The notes: generated by a model from the sequence alone, not told the origin. Positions 1 to 6,640 are shown, counted from the first letter of the stretch. The stretch is DNA of 23,574 bases from an uncultured Peptococcaceae bacterium (GCA_945949655.1 CAMFFG010000002.1:1-23574); one strand, 5' to 3'. Translations and numbers: made by a program.

Positions 1-1959
1 GCCGCTACCATCAACAAGGGCGGATTCATCCGCTTCACCGCATCCAAAGTAGGCAACGATACCACCTTCGCCCAGATCATCCGTCTGGTAGAGGATGCCT
101 CGGCCACCAAAGCGCCCATTGCCAAACTGGCCGACCGCATTGCCGGCGTGTTTGTGCCGGTGGTCATCGGCATTGCGCTCATCACCGCCATCGTCTGGCT
201 GCTCAGCGGCGCTGCCTTTGAATTTGCGCTGTCCTGTGCCATCTGCGTGCTGGTGATCTCCTGCCCCTGTGCGCTGGGGCTGGCTACACCGGTGGCCATC
301 ATGGTGGGAACCGGCAAAGGCGCTGAGCACGGCATTCTGATCAAATCGGGGCAGGCGCTGGAGACCGCCCACCACATTCAGGCAGTGGTGCTGGATAAAA
401 CCGGCACCATCACCCAGGGCAAACCGATGGTCACCGATGTGCAGACTATCTATGCCGATGCCAGTGACTTTGTGGCCATCGCCGCCGCATTGGAGCAGAG
501 CAGTGAGCATCCACTGGCTGAAGCCATTATGACCTACGCCAGAGAGCAGAACATCAGCCCATCCGCATCACAGCAGTTTTTCTCCCTGCCAGGCAAAGGC
601 ATCCAGTCCGAGATAGACGGCAAACACTACTATGCCGGCAATCGCCGCCTGATGGACGAAAAACAGATCCCGCTGGAACAGTGGGACCACACGCTGGATC
701 AGCTGGCCAGCGCTGGCAAAACGCCGCTGATTTTTGCCGACGACAACCAGGTCATCGGCATCATCGCCGCCGCCGATGTGGTAAAACCCACCAGCCATCA
801 GGCCATCCGCCAGTTAAAAGAAATGGGCCTGCAGGTGATTATGCTCACCGGCGACAACGCTGGCACCGCAGCAGCCATTCAGCAGCAGCTTGATCTGGAT
901 GAAGTGATCGCTGAAGTGCTGCCCCAGGATAAAGAGCAGCAGATCGCCGCGCTGCAGCGCCAGGGGAAGGTAGTGGCCATGGTGGGCGACGGTATCAACG
1001 ATGCGCCGGCTCTGGCCCGGGCCGATGTGGGCCTGGCCATCGGCGCCGGTACCGACGTTGCTTTGGAAAGCGCTGATATCGTGCTGATGAAAAATGATCT
1101 GTTGGATGTGGTCACCGCCATTCAGCTGAGCAAAGCGGTCATCCGCAACATCAAGCAGAATCTGTTCTGGGCCTTTTTCTACAACTGCCTGGGCATTCCG
1201 CTGGCCGCAGGTGTGTTCTATCACTGGACCGGCTGGCTCTTAAGCCCTATGTTTGGCGCAGCGGCCATGAGCTTCAGCAGCTTCTTTGTGGTCACCAATG
1301 CCCTGCGGTTGCGGCGTTTCCGCCCGGCACTGCCGCAGACTGCATCCGCTGAAACGGTGCAGCGTCAAAGCCCGGCCGTGCAGATCACTTCGCATATTCT
1401 GCCTGCTGGCGGCACTGCCCCGGAATCGGCAGCTACAGATCAATCAGACCATGCGGCGCTGCACAAGACCATGCACATCGAAGGCATGATGTGTGCCCAT
1501 TGCCAGAACGCAGTCGCCAAAGCGCTGAATGGTCTGGCTGGCGTTACCGCTACCGTCAGCCTGGAGGATAAAGCCGCCTACATCATTACCGACGGCATCA
1601 CCAGCGACGAAGCTATGAAACAGGCTGTCATCGATGGCGGCTACAAAGTCATCTCTCTGACCGACGACGCACCATCTTTGTTATCAAATGTAACTGTTTC
1701 ACGTGAAACATTTACAAATACAACACAAAAAGGAGACCTTACCATGAAGAAAACAATGAAAATCGAAGGCATGATGTGCCCCCATTGCCAGAACGCCGTT
1801 ACCAAAGCGCTGAACGGTCTGGCTGGCGTTACCGCCACCGTCAGTCTGGAGGATAAAGCTGCCTACATCACCACCGACGGCACCACCAGCGACGAAGCTA
1901 TGAAACAGGTTGTCATCGATGGCGGCTACAAAGTCATCTCTCTGACCGACGCAGAATAA
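1..1959 (+). CDS. copA: Copper-translocating P1B-type ATPase, 3' part, with two C-terminal heavy-metal-binding domains
   Basis: The frame is open from base 1, so the N-terminus lies outside the window; 652 residues are visible. The protein exports Cu(I) across the cytoplasmic membrane at the cost of ATP. Visible landmarks (numbered from base 1) are the actuator-domain end, a membrane segment with the CPC metal site (residues 88-90, bases 262-270), the phosphorylation motif DKTGT (Asp at 394-396), the TGDNAGTA motif, and the hinge motif GDGINDAPALARADVGLA. Two final transmembrane segments follow. A proline/alanine-rich linker leads to a heavy-metal-associated domain with GMMCAHC, then a 30-residue linker and a second domain with GMMCPHC. 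Most CopA proteins carry such domains at the N-terminus, so the C-terminal pair is unusual. The linker between the two reads like intergenic DNA, with a parS site and a ribosome binding site, which suggests that a former copA-copZ gene pair fused. The family assignment is secure; the fusion interpretation is inference. Confidence 0.95.
   Translation, partial: AATINKGGFIRFTASKVGNDTTFAQIIRLVEDASATKAPIAKLADRIAGVFVPVVIGIALITAIVWLLSGAAFEFALSCAICVLVISCPCALGLATPVAIMVGTGKGAEHGILIKSGQALETAHHIQAVVLDKTGTITQGKPMVTDVQTIYADASDFVAIAAALEQSSEHPLAEAIMTYAREQNISPSASQQFFSLPGKGIQSEIDGKHYYAGNRRLMDEKQIPLEQWDHTLDQLASAGKTPLIFADDNQVIGIIAAADVVKPTSHQAIRQLKEMGLQVIMLTGDNAGTAAAIQQQLDLDEVIAEVLPQDKEQQIAALQRQGKVVAMVGDGINDAPALARADVGLAIGAGTDVALESADIVLMKNDLLDVVTAIQLSKAVIRNIKQNLFWAFFYNCLGIPLAAGVFYHWTGWLLSPMFGAAAMSFSSFFVVTNALRLRRFRPALPQTASAETVQRQSPAVQITSHILPAGGTAPESAATDQSDHAALHKTMHIEGMMCAHCQNAVAKALNGLAGVTATVSLEDKAAYIITDGITSDEAMKQAVIDGGYKVISLTDDAPSLLSNVTVSRETFTNTTQKGDLTMKKTMKIEGMMCPHCQNAVTKALNGLAGVTATVSLEDKAAYITTDGTTSDEAMKQVVIDGGYKVISLTDAE
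1471..1950 (+). repeat. Tandem duplication of the heavy-metal-binding domain sequence
   Basis: Bases 1471-1665 and 1756-1950 are two direct copies offset by 285 bases. A hand count gives 15 differences in 195 positions (about 92% identity) and 6 changed residues of 65. The copies are separated by about 90 unrelated bases holding parS and a ribosome binding site. Many changes are at third codon positions, so both copies appear to be under protein-level selection. Confidence 0.92.
1695..1710. other. parS site 1, inside the copA reading frame
   Basis: TGTTTCACGTGAAACA is a perfect 16-bp palindrome identical to the Firmicutes parS consensus bound by ParB/Spo0J. It lies in the stretch linking the two heavy-metal-binding domains and is read in frame as part of ...TVSRET.... 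Its position just upstream of an internal ribosome binding site suggests that it was intergenic before the reading frames joined. Confidence 0.93.
1744..1959 (+). CDS. copZ: Possible free copper chaperone made from an internal start of copA
   Basis: An ATG at 1744 is in frame with copA and is preceded by AAAAAGGAGACC (AGGAG at 1731-1735, 8 bases before the ATG). This is better than chance for an internal Met and typical of a true start. The 71-residue product would be a complete heavy-metal-associated domain starting MKKTMKIEGMMCPHCQNAV, the usual size of CopZ, which carries Cu(I) to CopA. The two Cys of GMMCPHC are the metal ligands. If this start is used, the cell makes both a fused and a free domain. 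That would resemble in outcome, though not in mechanism, the E. coli copA gene, where a frameshift yields a free chaperone. Internal initiation is inferred. Confidence 0.55.
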   Translation: MKKTMKIEGMMCPHCQNAVTKALNGLAGVTATVSLEDKAAYITTDGTTSDEAMKQVVIDGGYKVISLTDAE

Positions 1960-1966
1960 ATTGGCT

Positions 1967-2013
1967 CAAACAAAAAGGCGAAGAATCGTTATGATCCTTC
2001 GCCTTTTTGTTTG
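1967..2013. terminator. Terminator after copA, possibly bidirectional
   Basis: A 17-bp perfect stem (1967-1983 with 1997-2013) with a 13-base loop. The core GGCGAAG/CTTCGCC is flanked by A5 on one side and T5 on the other, so it can end transcription of copA (+) and of the leftward gene ending at 2035. Confidence 0.9.
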
Positions 2014-2034
2014 ATAATATACTTCTTTCATGCT

Positions 2035-2373
2035 TTATAATATTTTTATCCATGGAACAAATGGCATCACCATCGTTAATAATAATGTCAGTATCGAATC
2101 TGCTCCTCCCATCAAAGCACCAAGGAATAAAAAGAAACAAGGGATAATATTCAGTACAATCACAATTAATTTCAATAAGTTGTTTTTCCATAGCAGGCAG
2201 GCTAATAAGCAACCATAAAATCCAAAGCTCAAATAAATATAAGGGTTATTAGCAGAAAATATATCCAACGAATTACTGCTAAAAAGATTGGTTCCAATAA
2301 CTATGGGAAGTGGTAAGCATAATATAAATATCAACAATTTAATCATAATACTGCTTGTTATTTTTCTAAGCAT
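2035..2373 (-). CDS. Small integral membrane protein of unknown function
   Basis: I do not recognise a family. The predicted product is 112 residues, starting MLRKITSSIMIKLL, with about four hydrophobic segments (roughly residues 9-28, 45-62, 66-86 and 89-108) and almost no soluble part. The ATG at 2373 was chosen because GGAGG (2387-2383) lies 9 bases upstream; an ATG at 2379 is too close to that site, and the open frame extending to 2466 is non-coding in character. The gene is much richer in A and T than copA or parB and uses A/T-ending codons, so it may have been acquired from elsewhere or be under weak selection. It converges on copA across a shared terminator. Confidence 0.6.
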   Translation of the reverse strand: MLRKITSSIMIKLLIFILCLPLPIVIGTNLFSSNSLDIFSANNPYIYLSFGFYGCLLACLLWKNNLLKLIVIVLNIIPCFFLFLGALMGGADSILTLLLTMVMPFVPWIKIL

Positions 2374-2525
2374 ATTCATATACCTCCGCAATTTAGAAGT
2401 TGGAGCCAAACATTTATTATGTGCCCTTTCCACTATGTTCCGACTTTGCTGATGTGTTTTCCTCATCCATATTCAGATAAACGACCTGGTGTTACTCGCC
2501 GTATCTTCGATTCAATTTTTTCGAA

Positions 2526-2541
2526 TGTTTCACGTGAAACA
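2526..2541. other. parS site 2
   Basis: A second exact TGTTTCACGTGAAACA, in the gap between the Cdd1-like gene (ends 2565) and the small membrane protein gene. Expected to be bound by the ParB encoded at 3043-3948. Confidence 0.93.
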
Positions 2542-2564
2542 TTTAAAATTCTCTGAAAGCTTCT

Positions 2565-2816
2565 TTAATCTTTCCAGTTCCACCACTTTAACAAGGCCGG
2601 ATCCCGCTCTTCCGGCGCTGTGTTGGCATAGTACACCGCACAGCGATACACATACAGCACACAGCGGTCCACCTTTTTGCCCTGGCGGATACATTCCTGC
2701 TCATACATCGCTTCCGGGTCCGCGCCCCGCAAAGAATCAATCGTTGCATAACCGATGGCTATCAGATCCTGCTCCGTCTGTTTTCCCACGCCGGGAATCT
2801 GTCGCAACTCTCCCAT
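2565..2816 (-). CDS. Helix-hairpin-helix protein of the Cdd1 ('pathogenicity locus') family
   Basis: The 83-residue product begins MGELRQIPGVGKQTEQDLIA, a helix-hairpin-helix with the IPGVGK hairpin that usually contacts DNA backbone non-specifically. The later part (PEAMYEQ..., VDRCVLYVYRCAVYYA) matches what I recall of Cdd1 (PF11731), whose members are small, often chromosomal, and without an established biochemical role. The ATG at 2816 was chosen because AAAGGAG (2831-2825) ends 8 bases before it; Met codons further upstream overlap that site. A promoter lies just ahead. The gene sits between two parS sites and downstream of parB, separated from it by a terminator, so it is probably its own unit. 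A function beyond DNA binding is not supported. Confidence 0.75.
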   Translation of the reverse strand: MGELRQIPGVGKQTEQDLIAIGYATIDSLRGADPEAMYEQECIRQGKKVDRCVLYVYRCAVYYANTAPEERDPALLKWWNWKD

Positions 2817-2844
2817 AGCTCCCACTCCTTTGCTCATTTTCACC

Positions 2845-2874
2845 ATTATAGCTTAGTAACCACATCTATTGCAA
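2845..2874 (-). promoter_or_regulatory. Promoter of the Cdd1-like gene
   Basis: On the minus strand TTGCAA (2874-2869), an 18-base spacer and a perfect TATAAT (2850-2845). A start about 7 bases downstream would give a short leader carrying the ribosome binding site. Confidence 0.6.
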
Positions 2875-2912
2875 CTTTCTGCCACACCACATGACCTATC
2901 CAGAATTCAAAT

Positions 2913-2928
2913 TGTTTCATGTGAAACA
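2913..2928. other. parS site 3, one mismatch
   Basis: TGTTTCATGTGAAACA differs from the other copies by one base in the central CACGTG (C to T on the + strand). It lies between parB and the Cdd1-like gene, beside the parB terminator. Outer contacts are kept, so weaker ParB binding is plausible. Confidence 0.75.
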
Positions 2929-2937
2929 GCTGCAAAT

Positions 2938-2984
2938 AAAGAGACAGCCGAAATCTTATATTAAAACATTCCAGCTGTCTCTTT
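2938..2984. terminator. Terminator downstream of parB
   Basis: An 11-bp stem, AAAGAGACAGC (2938-2948) with GCTGTCTCTTT (2974-2984), and a 25-base loop. Reading leftward it is followed by a short T-rich run, placing the end of the parAB message here. Confidence 0.7.
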
Positions 2985-3042
2985 TGATGGATCATCTTAA
3001 TAATAATTATTACGCTACTATATCAGCTGGCACAGAAAATGC

Positions 3043-3948
3043 TTAATAAAATTCTCCCTTCAGTGCATCAAAGATCCGCACCAGATCCTCCTCACTGTAA
3101 TACTCCAGCACCAGCTTCCCACTGCCATCCCGATTTTTCTTGATACTCACCTTCGTACTCAGCCGCTCGGCCAGCTGATCCTGCAGATTGCGCAGTTCGG
3201 CAGGCAGTTTTTTATATTTGGCTTTTTTCTGAAACAGAATGGTCTCATCGGACCAGCTCACTTTGCCCTCATCCATGGCGGACTTCACCATTTTTTCCAC
3301 TTCACGCACTGACAGCTTGTCCTGATAGACCTCGCGGGCAAAAGCGCTCTGCCATTCGGGAATGTTGATACTCAGCATAGGGCGCACATGGCCGGTGGTC
3401 AGTTTGCCCTCCTGCACCATCTGCTGCACATCTTCCGGCAGCGCCAGCAGACGGGTGATATTGGCGATGGCGCTGCGGCTTTTGCCCATGCGCTCTGCCA
3501 GCCGCTCCTGGGTGTAGCCAAACTTGGTCTGCAGAATCTCATAGGCCCGGGCCTCCTCAATAGGGGTCAGATCATCCCGCTGTACATTTTCGATCAGAGC
3601 CAGCTCCATGATCTTTTCGTCATCCAGCTCGCGGATCAGCGCCGGAATGGTTTTCAGCCCGGCCCGGCCCGATGCGCGATACCGCCGTTCGCCGGCGATA
3701 ATCATATACTTTTCGCCACGTGGCGCTACAATAATAGGCTGCAGTACGCCGTGTTCCTTAATGGACTCAGCCAAATCGGTCAGTTTATCTTCATCAAAGC
3801 TTTTGCGGGGCTGGTCCGGATTTGGGAAAATCATATCCAGCTCCAGCTCCACAATGCCGTCCTTGCCATTATGGGTCTCTACGATCTCTTCATATTCGGG
3901 CAGCAGAGCACCCAGCCCGCGGCCCAGTCCGCCTTTTGTCTTAGCCAT
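3043..3948 (-). CDS. parB: Chromosome partitioning protein ParB (Spo0J)
   Basis: A 301-residue ParB, the CTP-dependent clamp that loads at parS, spreads along DNA and recruits ParA and SMC to organise the origin region. Visible parts: N-terminal GLGRGLGALL (residues 7-16, the segment that stimulates ParA), the CTP-binding/spreading motif GERRYRA (86-92), the ENVQR motif (120-124), a helix-turn-helix around residues 139-170 (YTQERLAERMGKSRSAIANITRLL) and a C-terminal dimerisation domain. Length is normal. Its ATG overlaps the parA stop by 8 bases (ATGGCTAA), implying translational coupling and a shared message. Five exact parS sites and one near-exact site lie within about 3 kb of the gene on either side, so the centromere and its binding protein are together. 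Confidence 0.97.
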   Translation of the reverse strand: MAKTKGGLGRGLGALLPEYEEIVETHNGKDGIVELELDMIFPNPDQPRKSFDEDKLTDLAESIKEHGVLQPIIVAPRGEKYMIIAGERRYRASGRAGLKTIPALIRELDDEKIMELALIENVQRDDLTPIEEARAYEILQTKFGYTQERLAERMGKSRSAIANITRLLALPEDVQQMVQEGKLTTGHVRPMLSINIPEWQSAFAREVYQDKLSVREVEKMVKSAMDEGKVSWSDETILFQKKAKYKKLPAELRNLQDQLAERLSTKVSIKKNRDGSGKLVLEYYSEEDLVRIFDALKGEFY

Positions 3949-4699
3949 GCTTCATTACCTCCCGTGCCAGCGCCAGATAGGTCTCGGCGCCTTTTGATTT
4001 TGCATCGTAATCAATAATAGACTGCCCAAAGCTGGGTGCTTCACTGAGCCGCACATTGCGCGGAATAATGGTTTTGAACACCTTTTCTTTAAAGTTATCC
4101 TGCACATCGGCCACCACCTGGTTGGACAGATTGGTGCGGTTATCATACATGGTCAGCAGAATGCCTTCCATCTGCAGGCCCGGATTGAGATTTTTCTGCA
4201 CCAGTTTGATGGTACTCAGCAGCTGGCTCAGACCTTCCAGCGCATAATATTCACACTGGATAGGCACAAGAAAGGTATCCGCCGCAGTCAGGGCATTCAG
4301 TGTCAACAGGCCCAGCGATGGCGGCGTATCGATAATGATGTAATCGTAGTTGTCTTTCACATCGTCCAGCGCATTTTTCAGCCGCATTTCACGGGAAATA
4401 GCCGCCACCAGCTCCATCTCTGCACCGGCCAGCTCCACCTTGGCCGGCAGCACCGACAGTTTTTTATTGATGGGCACCGTGATTTTATCAATGGGTACAA
4501 AATTCACCAGCACATCATAAGAGGAATGTTCCAGCGCATTCTTATTGATCCCCAGCCCGCTGCTGGCATTGCCCTGCGGGTCCAGATCAATGAGCAACAC
4601 TTTTTTTTTGTAATGGGCCAGACAAGCGGCCAGATTTACCGATGTTGTTGTCTTGGCTACGCCGCCTTTCTGATTGGCGACTACAATGGTTTTTCCCAT
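3941..4699 (-). CDS. parA: Chromosome partitioning ATPase ParA (Soj)
   Basis: A 252-residue ParA/MinD-type ATPase that dimerises with ATP on the nucleoid and is released by ParB, moving or regulating the origin. The deviant Walker A motif is KGGVAKTTT (residues 11-19), with Ala at a position that is often Gly; the signature Lys11 and the P-loop Lys16 are present. The switch motif is LLIDLDPQGNAS and Walker B is YIIIDTPPSLG. The ATG at 4699 is preceded by AAGGAGA (4714-4708) and a second GAAGGAG closer in. It is the first gene of a two-gene operon with parB. A perfect palindrome containing parS lies in the probable leader, so ParB could feed back on expression. Confidence 0.97.
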   Translation of the reverse strand: MGKTIVVANQKGGVAKTTTSVNLAACLAHYKKKVLLIDLDPQGNASSGLGINKNALEHSSYDVLVNFVPIDKITVPINKKLSVLPAKVELAGAEMELVAAISREMRLKNALDDVKDNYDYIIIDTPPSLGLLTLNALTAADTFLVPIQCEYYALEGLSQLLSTIKLVQKNLNPGLQMEGILLTMYDNRTNLSNQVVADVQDNFKEKVFKTIIPRNVRLSEAPSFGQSIIDYDAKSKGAETYLALAREVMKHG

Positions 4700-4776
4700 G
4701 CTCCTTCTCTCCTTAACAGGCTATTCTCTGCCCGACATCATTTTTACGAATCCTGTTTCAAAATCATTTTTGTAAT

Positions 4777-4792
4777 TGTTTCACGTGAAACA
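4777..4792. other. parS site 4, upstream of parA
   Basis: An exact TGTTTCACGTGAAACA extended on both sides to a 26-bp perfect palindrome (4772-4797). It is about 80 bases before the parA start and downstream of the likely promoter, so it would be transcribed in the parA leader. Confidence 0.93.
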
Positions 4793-4818
4793 ATTACTCT
4801 GGTTTCTGTTTTGATTCT

Positions 4819-4824
4819 ATTATA
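4819..4824 (-). promoter_or_regulatory. Candidate -10 box for parAB
   Basis: The minus strand reads TTTATAATAG with TATAAT at 4824-4819. No good -35 is visible at normal spacing. A start near 4812 would put parS site 4 within a leader of roughly 110 bases. Confidence 0.4.
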
Positions 4825-4909
4825 AAGGAAAAAGTGATTGCTGAATATAGAAATTTATAAAAAGTATTAAAATTTTTCTAACAATCCGTATTTTCCGTTT
4901 TAACAGGTT

Positions 4910-5065
4910 TCACATGATTTTCGAACAATTACTCGCCGCAACACTGTTTTGTCCGTTACAGACAAAAATACAGAGCCGTTTATCTGGGTCGATTCCATTC
5001 CATGGGTGTGTAACGTATCCCAGCGCCATGGGCAATTCCTCCGGCTGCAAAATCCGAATCATCAT
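4910..5065 (-). CDS. Small ORF of 51 codons, possibly a remnant
   Basis: Between parA and the metallo-hydrolase gene there are about 510 bases without a clear gene. They hold two parS sites, an AT-rich stretch (4800-4900) and this ORF. It starts MMIRILQPEELPMALGYV at the ATG at 5065, with GGGAGG (5079-5074) 8 bases upstream, and ends at TGA 4910-4912. The first residues faintly resemble the N-terminus of GNAT acetyltransferases (IRxLxPEDLPxAL), but the rest of that fold is absent. It may be a real small protein or the decayed head of a longer gene. A weak promoter (TTGCAA at 5135-5130, TATCAT at 5111-5106, 18 bases apart) would have its -35 inside the parS site 5 palindrome. Confidence 0.35.
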   Translation of the reverse strand: MMIRILQPEELPMALGYVTHPWNGIDPDKRLCIFVCNGQNSVAASNCSKIM

Positions 5066-5122
5066 AGTATATGCCTCCCAATCCCCTTTATTTCTTTCTG
5101 AGCCTATGATAACACCCTCAAT

Positions 5123-5163
5123 AAAAAAATTGCAACTGTTTCACGTGAAACAGTTGCAATTTT
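5123..5163 (-). terminator. Palindrome that is both parS flank and probable terminator
   Basis: Bases 5126-5163 form a 38-bp perfect palindrome centred on parS site 5. Reading leftward, the stem runs straight into a T-rich tail (A-run at 5123-5129 on the + strand), as expected for an intrinsic terminator of the metallo-hydrolase gene ending at 5211. The stem is long, with only a few unpaired bases needed at the centre. Confidence 0.65.
5137..5152. other. parS site 5
   Basis: An exact TGTTTCACGTGAAACA, forming the middle of the 38-bp perfect palindrome at 5126-5163. Confidence 0.93.
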
Positions 5164-5210
5164 ATATTTACACCTCACTATCCCCATAAAAGGCTGAACT
5201 CATTAAAAAA

Positions 5211-6032
5211 TTATATGGTAACGGTTTCGCCGGCCTGCAGATAATAGAGCTGCTCGCCCATCTGCTGTTTTAAATAAAGATAAGGTTCCCAGCCGGTACA
5301 ATGGCAGGTGTAATACTGGCAGGAATATTTTTTCAGATTATACGCCAGCTTATCCAGAAATTCATCATTTTCTGTTTTTTTCAATACCGGATCGGTCAGA
5401 TGGAACCCGGATACCACCGCATCTATAGGCTTGCCCGTAAGGAAAAAGGCCTGTTTGATAATATTGATGACGCCCCGATGCGCGCAACCGCCGATCAGTA
5501 CCACCTTGCCGTCCTCCTGAATGATCAGATTCTGTTCATGGGCAAAATTATCAGCCACTTTATGGCGGCCCTCCTGCATCTGTAGCGAATGATTAATAGA
5601 AGGCACACATTTATTGCCTTCTACATTAGAAAATAAAATCAGATTGCGGTCGATAATATAACGATCCCCTGTATACACGATCTCTTTATTATTTTTATAT
5701 TTGGGATCCAGGCCACAAAATACGGGAATTTTCACCACTTTATTGTAGTGGGGTATAAACGCCTCCGGATGGATATAAATTTTTGCTGTGCGGTTTACCT
5801 GCTGAAAAGCCCCAAGGCCGCCGCCATGATCACTGTGGCCGTGCGAGATGATCACCGTGTCCACTGCTTTGATATCGATTCCACAGGCCTTTGCATTATA
5901 CAGAAAGGTCTCATCGGAGCCAAGATCAAATAAAATTTTATGCCGTTCCGTTTCAATATACAAACACAGCCCATGCTTACATTGCAAATCTTTCTGTTCC
6001 GTCAAACTGTCTACCAGCGTCATGATTTTCAT
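5211..6032 (-). CDS. Metallo-beta-lactamase-fold hydrolase (COG1237-like)
   Basis: A 273-residue protein with the two-metal signature SHGHSDHGGG (His64, His66, Asp68, His69), plus IGGCAHRGVIN and VVSGFHL, which supply later metal and active-site residues. This pattern fits the COG1237 branch, named after a methanogen dihydropteroate-related enzyme and otherwise mostly uncharacterised. A precise substrate cannot be told from sequence. There is no signal peptide, so it is cytoplasmic. The ATG at 6032 follows AGAGGTG by 6 bases. It lies 18 bases after the DUF2007 gene and is probably in the same message. It ends just before the parS site 5 palindrome, which may terminate it. Confidence 0.85.
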   Translation of the reverse strand: MKIMTLVDSLTEQKDLQCKHGLCLYIETERHKILFDLGSDETFLYNAKACGIDIKAVDTVIISHGHSDHGGGLGAFQQVNRTAKIYIHPEAFIPHYNKVVKIPVFCGLDPKYKNNKEIVYTGDRYIIDRNLILFSNVEGNKCVPSINHSLQMQEGRHKVADNFAHEQNLIIQEDGKVVLIGGCAHRGVINIIKQAFFLTGKPIDAVVSGFHLTDPVLKKTENDEFLDKLAYNLKKYSCQYYTCHCTGWEPYLYLKQQMGEQLYYLQAGETVTI

Positions 6033-6050
6033 ATTCGCACCTCTGTTTTC

Positions 6051-6479
6051 TCAGAAAGCTCCTGCACCCCAGAGCACCGCATAAACCGCCACAGCCAGCG
6101 TCAAAACAAGCAGCAGCCGCTGTGCTGATTTCCGATTCTTTACCGGATCCGCAGGCGTATTTTCTGCCTCATACTGTTCAAAATATTCTACATCATCAAA
6201 AGCTTCCGGCTGCGCTTCCTGCAAAGCAGCCTCACCGTTGTGCCGCAGACCGGCCAAAAGTTCTTTTGCCCGCTCATAATCGGCAGCACGCACATAAAGA
6301 GACTCGCCAAACATAGAATAGCCCATATAGATCTTCAGATAATCTCCGCTTCCTTCATCGCCGCGCACCATAACAGGAATCTGTTCCTGCCGCAGCAGAT
6401 CCTGCAGCATTTCCGACTCGATGGCATCCTGCAGATCTGTCAATGCTACCAGCCCATTTTTTGTTTCTTTCTGGCGCAT
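6051..6479 (-). CDS. DUF2007-family protein with C-terminal membrane anchor
   Basis: A 142-residue protein. Residues 10-80 (VALTDLQDAIESEMLQDLLRQEQIPVMVRG ... LYVRAADYERAKELLAGL) fit the small alpha/beta DUF2007 domain (PF09413), sometimes called a putative signal-transducing protein; its ligand is not known to me. An acidic linker follows, then a basic patch and one C-terminal hydrophobic helix (LLLVLTLAVAVYAVLWGAGAF), so the domain would sit in the cytoplasm attached to the membrane. The ATG at 6479 is chosen because AAAGGAG (6495-6489) is 9 bases upstream; the open frame extends to 6515 without such support. It is first in a likely two-gene operon with the metallo-hydrolase. Confidence 0.75.
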   Translation of the reverse strand: MRQKETKNGLVALTDLQDAIESEMLQDLLRQEQIPVMVRGDEGSGDYLKIYMGYSMFGESLYVRAADYERAKELLAGLRHNGEAALQEAQPEAFDDVEYFEQYEAENTPADPVKNRKSAQRLLLVLTLAVAVYAVLWGAGAF

Positions 6480-6500
6480 CTCTCTCAACTCCTTTTTTTT

Positions 6501-6509
6501 ATTATACCA
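6501..6509 (-). promoter_or_regulatory. Extended -10 promoter of the DUF2007 operon
   Basis: The minus strand reads TGGTATAAT (6509-6501), an extended -10 element that can work with a poor -35. The implied leader is only about 15 bases long, putting the ribosome binding site near the 5' end. parS site 6 lies about 40 bases upstream. Confidence 0.5.
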
Positions 6510-6538
6510 CAACATGCGTATCTAGACTCAGATTTTTT

Positions 6539-6554
6539 TGTTTCACGTGAAACA
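6539..6554. other. parS site 6
   Basis: An exact TGTTTCACGTGAAACA between the divergent DUF2007 operon and the GGDEF/EAL gene, the rightmost copy in the cluster. Confidence 0.93.
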
Positions 6555-6640
6555 ATATTAAAAACGATGCGTCAACCACATTAACATTTTACATTTTACT
6601 TTGAAATCAACCATTGAACCGCGCAGGCGGTTATGATATA

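Noticed and set aside
3388..4017. Long rightward ORF opposite parB and parA
   Set aside because: Antisense shadow of well-defined genes; no family resemblance or ribosome binding site.
4907..4922. parS-like GGTTTCACATGATTTT
   Set aside because: Only one half-site matches; several mismatches in the other arm.
4914..5189. Rightward 91-codon ORF upstream of the metallo-hydrolase
   Set aside because: It reads through the parS palindrome, has no good ribosome binding site and no recognisable features.
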